A DNA stretch of 64,000 nt from contig JBMYWH010000008.1 of assembly GCA_049607205.1 (NCBI GenBank), positions 1-64,000 of the forward strand. Direction: 5' to 3'. Positions 34,368 through 41,011 of the stretch are shown one piece after another. Every line of letters begins with the position of its first letter. Position 1 is the first letter of the stretch. This DNA comes from JBELHR01 sp049607205. Its GTDB lineage: Bacteria > Bacteroidota > Bacteroidia > Flavobacteriales > Flavobacteriaceae. The translations under genes and the position numbers were made by a program. The notes below the pieces were generated by a model that saw nothing but the letters and a program-made list of their open reading frames with translations, was not told the origin of the DNA and made no database searches.

Positions 34368-34829
34368 CTAGAACCTATAACGGGCCATGAAACCCCAGTT
34401 TCCGGTTCTGAACTTATAGTCAATTAAAGTGAATCCTGGTCTCCAGTCAAAACCAATGGTCATGGGGAAGTTAAAAGCGTATTCCATACCGAAATCTCCT
34501 GCAACACCAATGTCAAAGCCATCATAAAACCAAAATTCAGGTCCAACTCCTGGATAAATTTTAAGTCCATTAGTTTCATTAATTTGCCAAATCCAATCCA
34601 CATAGGTTCCTAGCATCACTCCATTGTTTCCAAACATTAAATTCGGATGTAGTCTTCCTGCTTTGGAAAATGGGACCACAGCGTCAATTCCAATATCGTC
34701 ACCAAAACGAACTCCTAATTCAATTTGATTAGATTTAACTTTAGTTGTTGATACACTTGAGGTTTGGCTATAGCCGGTGGCAACGGCTAAGAAAGTGATT
34801 AAAAATGCAATTCTTAGTTGATTTTTCAT
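34368..34829 (-). CDS. Small outer-membrane beta-barrel protein, paralog 2
   Basis: A 153-residue secreted protein with a signal peptide (about residues 1-21, ending TGYSQ) and a predicted small beta-barrel ending 'NWGFMARYRF'. It is homologous along its whole length to the neighbouring 33807-34271 product, which points to a tandem duplication. The two have diverged considerably, so the duplication is not recent. Its function is unknown; it is probably an outer-membrane structural or stress-related protein. Confidence 0.78.
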   Translation of the reverse strand: MKNQLRIAFLITFLAVATGYSQTSSVSTTKVKSNQIELGVRFGDDIGIDAVVPFSKAGRLHPNLMFGNNGVMLGTYVDWIWQINETNGLKIYPGVGPEFWFYDGFDIGVAGDFGMEYAFNFPMTIGFDWRPGFTLIDYKFRTGNWGFMARYRF

Positions 34830-34881
34830 GATTGAAAAGTTTTGAATTATTTTAAAGTATAGTTAAGATACTTAAAATAAA

Positions 34882-36051
34882 TCAATTAAGCGCTATTTTT
34901 TCTAGAACACGTTCAATATTTCTATAGTAATTGTCGTATTTTTCATGCCTTCCCTTCACTTTTTCAAATCCTTCCTTGTATTTAACCAAAGCTTTGCGGT
35001 AGGACTTCCCCTTTTCATAATAAAGGCCTACATAATAATAACCTAAAGGCTCCTCTGGGTATAAGTCGATAATCATGTTTCCAAACTCCTTGAGGTAATC
35101 CCCATTTTCTTTGTCTATGATATTAGACTCTAGTCTGAAGATATCGGCTGGTCTCATTGAAACTTCACTTCCGTATAGGTATTTGATTTGTGCATATTTA
35201 TTTTCTAGAAAATCTATGGTTTGTTCAGCGCTGAGAAACCTAATTTCTTCTTCAAACTCTTTAGAGGAAATCGGACGGTATACTCTGTAAATTTCGTTAA
35301 TTGCTAGACTTATTCCTTGACTGAATCTCAAAAGCTTGCTTTTCGATTTAGAGTCGTCAAAAATATAGTTGAAACTATTGAACTCAATAGATTCTAAACT
35401 GTTTTGTACTGCTAGACTACTAGAAATATCTTCTACATTTCTTCCTTGATAGCCATTGGTGAAGTAGTAGTAAAAATCGTTATCTAATTTATTTTTCTGT
35501 CCGTCAATTAAATAATGAAAACCTTCGAAGTAGACAGGGTCCATTGAAATATAGGCATTAAAGCTAGGGACATCTTCCACTAGGAAATAATTCACAAAAG
35601 CTGCAGTTTGATCATGCCCTATGATACAAGAAAAATGGGATAATGGAAAGCGTTCTTCTAAGGAAGGGAGCAATTCATAGTTCACGAAATCCATAAACTT
35701 CCTTCCGAACTCATCAGGGAAGCCGGTAGCAAGATCAATTCCATAATCATATTCTAATTCGCTGGTCAGGTTTGCAATTCCAACAATGATATGTTCCGGT
35801 GCTGCTTGGTTTTTTGTGAAATATTCCAGGGTACCGGTATAGGCATCAAAGACCAATTCACTATCTAAGATAATGGTCAGCGGATAGGTGTTTGAAGTTT
35901 GTGGTGTATAACTTTTAGGCAGATAAATCTGCAAGACCCTTTCGTCGTTTAGTTCGTTTGAAAAAAACTTTTCAATTTTTATTTGTTGACCCCTCATCAA
36001 ATAAAAACTACAGAAAAAGACTAAAAAGAATACTTGGCGGTATATCTTCAT
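34882..36051 (-). CDS. Esterase-D-like protein lacking the catalytic serine, with C-terminal TPR
   Basis: A 389-residue secreted protein from ATG 36051 (MKIYRQVFFLVFFCSFYLMR is a signal peptide; the longer ORF start at 36069 is less likely). Residues 25-270 follow the PF00756-type alpha/beta hydrolase pattern ('VLQIYLPKSYTPQ', 'YPLTIILDSELVFD', 'HIIVGIANL'). The nucleophile elbow, normally GxSxG, reads 'IIGHDQTAAF', with Asp147 in place of Ser. The last 60 residues look like a TPR helix pair ('YYVGLYYEKGKSYRKALVKY'). It may be a noncatalytic binding or scaffold protein. It is divergent from menB. Confidence 0.72.
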   Translation of the reverse strand: MKIYRQVFFLVFFCSFYLMRGQQIKIEKFFSNELNDERVLQIYLPKSYTPQTSNTYPLTIILDSELVFDAYTGTLEYFTKNQAAPEHIIVGIANLTSELEYDYGIDLATGFPDEFGRKFMDFVNYELLPSLEERFPLSHFSCIIGHDQTAAFVNYFLVEDVPSFNAYISMDPVYFEGFHYLIDGQKNKLDNDFYYYFTNGYQGRNVEDISSSLAVQNSLESIEFNSFNYIFDDSKSKSKLLRFSQGISLAINEIYRVYRPISSKEFEEEIRFLSAEQTIDFLENKYAQIKYLYGSEVSMRPADIFRLESNIIDKENGDYLKEFGNMIIDLYPEEPLGYYYVGLYYEKGKSYRKALVKYKEGFEKVKGRHEKYDNYYRNIERVLEKIALN

Positions 36052-36106
36052 TGATTTTTCTTTTAGCAATTGCCAAAGTACTATTTTTTTTCTATATCAA
36101 TAAGTT

Positions 36107-36114
36107 TATCTTTG
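36107..36114 (+). promoter_or_regulatory. -7 promoter element of menB
   Basis: TATCTTTG lies 15 nt before the ATG at 36130. It supports that start rather than the in-frame ATG at 36070. Confidence 0.55.
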
Positions 36115-36129
36115 AACAAAATATTGAAC

Positions 36130-36972
36130 ATGGAGAAAATTAATTGGGTGACTGTTAAGCAGTACGAGGATATTACCTATAAAAAATGTGATGGTGTGGC
36201 AAGAATTGCCTTTAACCGTCCCAATGTTAGAAATGCTTTTAGACCGCAGACAACTTCTGAGTTATATGAGGCTTTTTATGATGCTCAGGAAGACACGTCT
36301 ATTGGTGTTATTTTACTTTCTGCTGAAGGTCCTTCAACTAAAGATGGAGTCTATTCTTTCTGTTCTGGTGGAGATCAGCGTGCCAGAGGACATCAAGGTT
36401 ATGTAGGGACCGATGGAATGCATCGATTGAATATTCTTGAGGTTCAAAGGTTGATTCGATTTATGCCAAAAGTGGTGATTGCCGTAGTTCCTGGTTGGGC
36501 CGTTGGAGGAGGACATTCTCTTCATGTAGTGTGTGACATGACTCTGGCGAGTAAGGAGCATGCAATCTTCAAACAAACCGATGCGGATGTGACGAGTTTT
36601 GATGGAGGTTATGGTTCGGCCTATTTAGCTAAAATGGTAGGTCAGAAAAAAGCGCGTGAAATCTTCTTTTTAGGACGTAACTATTCTGCACAAGATGCTT
36701 TTGAAATGGGAATGGTTAATGCCGTGATTCCTCATGATGAATTAGAAGATACGGCCTATCAGTGGGCTCAAGAAGTCTTGGAGAAATCTCCAACTTCAAT
36801 TAAGATGTTGAAATTTGCCATGAACCTTACCGATGACGGAATGGTAGGGCAGCAGGTTTTTGCAGGAGAAGCAACTAGACTCGCTTATATGACAGAAGAG
36901 GCAAAAGAAGGTAGAAATGCCTTTTTAGAAAAGAGAAAGCCGAATTTCAAAGACATTAAATGGATTCCATAA
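36130..36972 (+). CDS. menB: 1,4-dihydroxy-2-naphthoyl-CoA synthase, bicarbonate-independent type
   Basis: A 280-residue crotonase-fold enzyme that closes o-succinylbenzoyl-CoA to DHNA-CoA. 'FCSGGDQRARG' near residue 78, 'PGWAVGGGHSLHVVCD' near 121, 'SFDGGYGSAYLAKMVGQKKA' near 156 and 'RLAYMTEEAKEGRNAF' near 253 are diagnostic. In 'FKQTDADVTSFDGG' residue 151 is Asp, where E. coli has Gly. Family knowledge: the Asp form (as in Mycobacterium) supplies the carboxylate internally and does not need bicarbonate. The start at 36130 is supported by a -7 box. The stop TAA is followed directly by the next gene's ATG. Confidence 0.96.
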   Translation: MEKINWVTVKQYEDITYKKCDGVARIAFNRPNVRNAFRPQTTSELYEAFYDAQEDTSIGVILLSAEGPSTKDGVYSFCSGGDQRARGHQGYVGTDGMHRLNILEVQRLIRFMPKVVIAVVPGWAVGGGHSLHVVCDMTLASKEHAIFKQTDADVTSFDGGYGSAYLAKMVGQKKAREIFFLGRNYSAQDAFEMGMVNAVIPHDELEDTAYQWAQEVLEKSPTSIKMLKFAMNLTDDGMVGQQVFAGEATRLAYMTEEAKEGRNAFLEKRKPNFKDIKWIP

Positions 36973-37584
36973 ATGAAGATCGTTTGTATTGGGCGCAATT
37001 ACGCAAAGCATATTGAAGAATTAGCTAATGAAAGACCTTCAGATCCGGTCGTGTTTATCAAACCGGATACAGCTGTGCTTTCTAAGCAGGCTCCTTTTGT
37101 GATACCTGAATACTCTAAGGATGTGCACTATGAACTAGAGGTGATGGTTAAGATCACCAAGGTTGGGAAGTATATTCAAAAGGAATTTGCCCACAAGTAT
37201 TATCAGCAGGTAGGTCTAGGAATTGATTTTACCGCTAGAGATATTCAGCAGCAATGCAAGAATAAAGGCCTTCCATGGGAAAAGGCCAAAGCCTTTGATG
37301 GAAGTGCAAAAATTGGACAGTGGGTAGATAAAACGAAGTTTAAAGACCTAGACGCCTTGAAGTTTCAGATGCTGAAAAACGGAGAAGTCGTTCAGGATGG
37401 AGATACTGCTCAGATGCTGTGGAAAATAGACGAGCTGATCGCTTATGTATCGCAGTTCTTCACCTTAAAGATAGGGGATGTTCTGATGACAGGAACTCCT
37501 GCTGGTGTAGGACCTGTAGCTATAGGAGATGAGTTTGTAGGAACTTTAGAAGGAGAGGAAAATCTCAGGCTTAGAATTCGCTAG
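36973..37584 (+). CDS. Fumarylacetoacetate hydrolase family protein
   Basis: A 203-residue single-domain FAH-family enzyme. 'KIVCIGRNYAKHIEELANE' at the N-terminus and 'HYELEVMVKI' near residue 56 (the ExE metal ligands) are clear. 'GIDFTARDIQQQCKNKGLPW' near 83 and 'MTGTPAGVGPV' near 174 complete the pattern. It binds Mg2+ or Mn2+. Relatives act as acylpyruvases, oxaloacetate decarboxylases or tautomerases, so the reaction is open. It abuts menB with no gap and is cotranscribed, which does not by itself make it a menaquinone enzyme. It ends at a strong terminator. Confidence 0.9.
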   Translation: MKIVCIGRNYAKHIEELANERPSDPVVFIKPDTAVLSKQAPFVIPEYSKDVHYELEVMVKITKVGKYIQKEFAHKYYQQVGLGIDFTARDIQQQCKNKGLPWEKAKAFDGSAKIGQWVDKTKFKDLDALKFQMLKNGEVVQDGDTAQMLWKIDELIAYVSQFFTLKIGDVLMTGTPAGVGPVAIGDEFVGTLEGEENLRLRIR

Positions 37585-37606
37585 AAAACTACTTAGTCCA
37601 AATCAT

Positions 37607-37648
37607 AAAAAAATCTCGAAAACTTAAGATAGTTTTCGAGATTTTTTT
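37607..37648. terminator. Bidirectional terminator between the FAH gene and ctaA
   Basis: Stem AAATCTCGAAAACT / AGTTTTCGAGATTT with a 6-nt loop, flanked by A and T runs. It serves the two converging units. Confidence 0.9.
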
Positions 37649-37673
37649 ATGTCATTAAGGTTGGTGCAGTCAA

Positions 37674-38711
37674 TTAGTACTTCTCCACTTTATAAGTATT
37701 AAAGTAGATTCCTGAAATGACTAAACAAAGCAATATAGCAGCTACTAATTGATGTAACACTCCTAGAGATACTGGGACGGCATTGATCAAGGTCAATACT
37801 CCTAATAAAAACTGAGTCATAACGGTAATGAGTACGGCAAGATTTATGTTCTTTTGAATTTTAGTCGCGGTTAATTTAGTTCCTTTAAAGTAAATATAGG
37901 CTACTAGGGAAACTACCACTACGGCAAACCAACGATGTATGAATTGTATACTGACAGGATTGCTGATCAAACTCATCAGACCTTGTTCTTGCCATGCTTG
38001 TCCTATATTTTGTGGAAGCCATGAGCTTCCCATTTTAGGATAGGTAGGGAATATAAGTCCAGCCTTAAGACCAGCGACGAAGGCTCCATAAATAATTTGT
38101 ATGGCTAAAACAACTAATAGTGCCTGATAGGGTTTCTTTAATGCTGTTTTAAGACGGTTTACTTTAGGGTAGAAAACTCCTAAAGCCGTCCAGAGAATAT
38201 AGCTTACCAATAATAGGGCTGTAGAAAGGTGTAGGGCCAGTCGATAATGACTTACTGCGGGATTGTTTACCAGACCACTCTTAACCATATACCAGCCTAT
38301 AAGTCCTTGCAGACCTCCTAAAAAGAAGATGACAATCAGATTAGTTCTGAGTTTTCGGTCTTGAAGCTTTTTTGTAAATAGAAAATATAAAAACGGGAAA
38401 AAGAAGACCAGGCCGATCACACGACCGATTAATCGATGAAAATATTCCCAGAAAAAGATAGATTTAAAATCTTCTAATTCAAAATGGCTGTTTTTTTTCT
38501 GAAATTCAGGAGAAGTTTGATAGTTTTCAAATTCAGCAGTCCACTCGGCATCGTTCATAGGAGGTAGGGTCCCGGAAATAGGTTTCCAATCCACCATAGA
38601 AAGTCCTGAATGTGTGAGTCTGGTGATTCCACCGATGACCACCATAGCCATTACCATAACAGCTCCTAGAATTAACCAGTAACCGACGAGCTTACTCGTT
38701 CTTGTTTTCAT
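37674..38711 (-). CDS. ctaA: Heme A synthase (COX15/CtaA)
   Basis: A 345-residue membrane protein from ATG 38711 (the longer ORF adds 8 residues). Eight transmembrane segments are apparent. The heme-ligand histidines and surrounding motifs are 'GGITRLTHSGLSMVDWKPI' near residue 20, 'FFWEYFHRLIGRVIG' near 85, 'HYRLALHLSTALLL' near 155, 'FIHRWFAVVVVS' near 254 and 'LHQLVAAILL' near 322. It oxidises the C8 methyl of heme O to make heme A for aa3-type cytochrome oxidase. It lies 38 nt downstream of the nuclease gene of the repair cassette on the same strand; cotranscription is possible but functionally odd. Confidence 0.95.
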   Translation of the reverse strand: MKTRTSKLVGYWLILGAVMVMAMVVIGGITRLTHSGLSMVDWKPISGTLPPMNDAEWTAEFENYQTSPEFQKKNSHFELEDFKSIFFWEYFHRLIGRVIGLVFFFPFLYFLFTKKLQDRKLRTNLIVIFFLGGLQGLIGWYMVKSGLVNNPAVSHYRLALHLSTALLLVSYILWTALGVFYPKVNRLKTALKKPYQALLVVLAIQIIYGAFVAGLKAGLIFPTYPKMGSSWLPQNIGQAWQEQGLMSLISNPVSIQFIHRWFAVVVVSLVAYIYFKGTKLTATKIQKNINLAVLITVMTQFLLGVLTLINAVPVSLGVLHQLVAAILLCLVISGIYFNTYKVEKY

Positions 38712-38749
38712 ACTTACGTCATTTAGTCCGTACAAAAATAAACAAAAGC

Positions 38750-40174
38750 TTAGAATAAACTCAGTAAATCCAAAGGAGGATTTTCAAAAGAAATCAGCTG
38801 TTCTTCCGGCGGCTCATTTTTGAGATAACTGTGAATGATACGCATCACATCCTTGTTGTGTTTTTGAGGCTCGATATATTGTTTCAGTCCCTGATAGGAG
38901 GGTTCTTCTGCGAGTTCATGTTCTAGGGCTTCCGCGGTAAGATAGCCATAACCTTGATAGATTCCATTTTCTACATGTACTAGAGCGCGTTCAGAGGACT
39001 CTCTGCCTTGCTCGGTGATGAAATAAGTTTTGGGCTCTTGGTAGATACTCGCGATACAGGCGTCGACTCTTTTATTATAGGAGGCAACGGATTCTTTTTC
39101 ACAACAGACCCCTTTGCAGGATTTTAATTGGAAGTGAAAACAGGCCGCATTGCTTTGTTGTAAGTGACAGTATTTAGGACAGAGTTCATAGCTTTCACAA
39201 AGTTTGTTGAGAAACTCTCTACAGGCACTTTGATTGGCAAAGGTCATTAGCGGTTTAGGGATTTGCTTCAAAGAGGCAAAGGCTAAATGCTTGATTCCCT
39301 TTTGATCTATATAGCTGAACAGGCCGAAGCTGTCATTTGTTCTTCGCTGTGCTCTGTTGAACATAGGGAAATGATGTTTGATCTCTGCAGATTCCTGAAG
39401 TAGGGCTAGGAGTTCACTTCCACTGACCTTAAAATCTACATCTGCCGTTTGACGACACATTTTCTGCTCCTTAGATTTTTTGTCATAAAAATGACTCAAG
39501 ACGCGAGCTCTGAGATTTTTTGCCTTTCCGACATAGATGATTTTTCCTTGCTCGTCTTTGAAATAATAGACCCCGGCTTGTTTGGGAAGGAGGTCTACTT
39601 TTTCTTTAGAGAGTAGTGGAGGTAGCGTAGCATCTAAGGAGCGAGGATTTAAGGCTTGTGGGATGGCTCCTAAATCATCACTAGCTAAGAGTTTCTCAAA
39701 GAGAATCACTGTAGCAGCGGCATCTCCTCGAGCTCGGTGTCGGTCGGATAATGGAATATCTAGGCTCTTGCAAAGTTTTCCCAGAGAATAAGAATTCAGC
39801 CCTGGAATAAGCTTGCGAGAGAGTCTTACCGTACAGAGTTTTTTGCGTTTGAACTGTCCTCCTAAGGATTCGAATTCAGCGGCAATGATATTGTAGTCAA
39901 AATTCACATTATGGGCCACGAAGACGGCATCTTCTGTTATTTGATGTACTTGTTTGGCTATTTCATAGAACTTGGGAGCGTCAGCCACCATGCTGTTGTC
40001 AATACCGGTCAGTCCTGTGATGAATTGAGGAATATTCGACTCTGGATTGACCAGAGAGGTGAATTCGTCAATAATCTGTGTCCCATCGTGTAAGAAGACA
40101 GAGATTTCAGTGATTTTTTGGCCCTTGGGACCTCCGGTTCCAGTGGTCTCGATATCGACAATAGCGTAGTTCAT
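38750..40174 (-). CDS. DnaQ exonuclease-GIY-YIG (UvrC-N-like) nuclease fusion
   Basis: A 474-residue two-nuclease protein. Residues 1-165 form a DEDDh 3'-5' exonuclease: ExoI 'VDIETTG' (D7, E9), ExoII 'FVAHNVNFDYNII' (D93), ExoIII 'HRARGD' (H146, D151). Residues 197-280 form a GIY-YIG domain like the UvrC N-terminus: 'AGVYYF', 'IIYVGKAKNLRARV', and E261 in 'LLQESAEIKHHFPMFNRAQR'. Around 325-360 is a cysteine cluster ('CPKYCHL', 'CFHFQLKSCKGVC') like the UvrC segment that holds a [4Fe-4S] cluster. The C-terminus ends 'LDLLSLF', which could be a sliding-clamp motif. The gene starts immediately after the repressor stop (TAA then ATG). Similar fusions are known in Actinobacteria and Bacteroidota. 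It probably incises and trims damaged DNA. Confidence 0.9.
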   Translation of the reverse strand: MNYAIVDIETTGTGGPKGQKITEISVFLHDGTQIIDEFTSLVNPESNIPQFITGLTGIDNSMVADAPKFYEIAKQVHQITEDAVFVAHNVNFDYNIIAAEFESLGGQFKRKKLCTVRLSRKLIPGLNSYSLGKLCKSLDIPLSDRHRARGDAAATVILFEKLLASDDLGAIPQALNPRSLDATLPPLLSKEKVDLLPKQAGVYYFKDEQGKIIYVGKAKNLRARVLSHFYDKKSKEQKMCRQTADVDFKVSGSELLALLQESAEIKHHFPMFNRAQRRTNDSFGLFSYIDQKGIKHLAFASLKQIPKPLMTFANQSACREFLNKLCESYELCPKYCHLQQSNAACFHFQLKSCKGVCCEKESVASYNKRVDACIASIYQEPKTYFITEQGRESSERALVHVENGIYQGYGYLTAEALEHELAEEPSYQGLKQYIEPQKHNKDVMRIIHSYLKNEPPEEQLISFENPPLDLLSLF

Positions 40175-40948
40175 TTAGGCAATGCTTTTTTGAAGAGACT
40201 TAAGCTCTACTTGTAATTCATTAAACATCTGTAAGATGCTGCTGATTTTGAGCTCATGAGGTTCGTATTCCTGAGTGTTGATACTGCAGGTGAATTCCCA
40301 GGCTTCTAAAACTTCGGTCAAAGGAACTTCAAAAGGCTCATAGACTTCATTGTCCGACTTCAGAATCAATTTCTGCTCTTTTTCCAGTTCGTTATAGACG
40401 CGTTTATAGACAATTCCTTCATTGAGTGTCACCACAATATAGGTATGTCCCGATTGCAGGTCTCTTAAATCTTCTACAAACTTAGCCACGACATAAGATC
40501 CATCTTTCAAGGGAAGCATAGAGTCTCCTTTGATTGGGAAGGCGCGGTGTTTGCCTGTGGGTAAAAAAGGAAGCTTGATCTGTTCGAGTTTTTCAATATA
40601 CTCGGGATCGGCATAGCCTTTTAAATAACCGGCAGAAGCTTTGACGGGAACGACTTCAATTAAGTCTTCATTGTCAGCGTCTACGGTGATCGGGAAAAGA
40701 ACGCGTTGATTTCCTACTTCTATAAAAGAAAAATCAGTCGAGGGAGTCAAGTCATTCTTGACTAAGATATCCACTGGGACTTTGAAATAATCCGAGAGGT
40801 GAATGAGCATTTCAATAGGCGGTTCACTACGACCTTCTTCATAGGAACCGATGCGCGAACGTGGGATACAGAACTCTTCAGCAAGTTGCTCTTGAGTTAA
40901 GCCCTTGAGGTAGCGCAGGTGACGAATATTTGAAGCTATTTTTTTCAT
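40175..40948 (-). CDS. XRE-family S24 self-cleaving repressor (LexA-like)
   Basis: A 257-residue regulator from ATG 40948. An N-terminal XRE helix-turn-helix spans residues 5-60 ('LRYLKGLTQEQLAEEF', 'IPRSRIGSYEEGRSEP'). The C-terminal S24 peptidase domain keeps the Ser143-Lys182 dyad ('KGDSMLPLKDGSYVV', 'GIVYKRVY'). A candidate Ala106-Gly107 cleavage site lies in 'VPVKASAGYLKGY'. By analogy with LexA/CI it should cleave itself on RecA filaments after DNA damage and derepress its targets. It is divergent from dnaE-like/dinB and cotranscribed with the nuclease. A palindrome and a half-site overlap its own -7 box, which suggests autoregulation. No phage genes flank it. Confidence 0.9.
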   Translation of the reverse strand: MKKIASNIRHLRYLKGLTQEQLAEEFCIPRSRIGSYEEGRSEPPIEMLIHLSDYFKVPVDILVKNDLTPSTDFSFIEVGNQRVLFPITVDADNEDLIEVVPVKASAGYLKGYADPEYIEKLEQIKLPFLPTGKHRAFPIKGDSMLPLKDGSYVVAKFVEDLRDLQSGHTYIVVTLNEGIVYKRVYNELEKEQKLILKSDNEVYEPFEVPLTEVLEAWEFTCSINTQEYEPHELKISSILQMFNELQVELKSLQKSIA

Positions 40949-40951
40949 AAT

Positions 40952-40963
40952 ACTACAAATATA
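40952..40963 (-). promoter_or_regulatory. Repressor-gene -7 box overlapping an operator half-site
   Basis: The minus strand shows TATATTTG (40963-40956), a TAnnTTTG -7 box ending 7 nt before the ATG. ACTACAA (40952-40958), the half-site of the nearby palindrome, overlaps it. Confidence 0.6.
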
Positions 40964-40972
40964 AGCAAACAA

Positions 40973-40989
40973 AACTACAATTTGTAGTT
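40973..40989. promoter_or_regulatory. Operator palindrome of the S24 repressor
   Basis: AACTACAA-T-TTGTAGTT is a perfect 8-1-8 inverted repeat in the 63-bp divergent region. Its right edge touches the -7 box of the dnaE-like gene, and an extra ACTACAA lies 14 bp to the left. It is the best candidate binding site for the adjacent repressor. Confidence 0.7.
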
Positions 40990-40996
40990 AATTTTG
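40989..40996 (+). promoter_or_regulatory. -7 promoter element of the dnaE-like/dinB operon
   Basis: TAATTTTG matches TAnnTTTG and directly adjoins the palindrome. The in-frame TTG at 40994 lies inside this box, so the true start is the ATG at 41012. Confidence 0.6.
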
Positions 40997-41011
40997 TCAA
41001 AAAATAAAAAG

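Noticed and set aside
40994..41011. TTG start for the DnaE-like gene at 40994
   Set aside because: The codon lies inside the predicted -7 promoter box, so it would not be transcribed in full; ATG 41012 is used.
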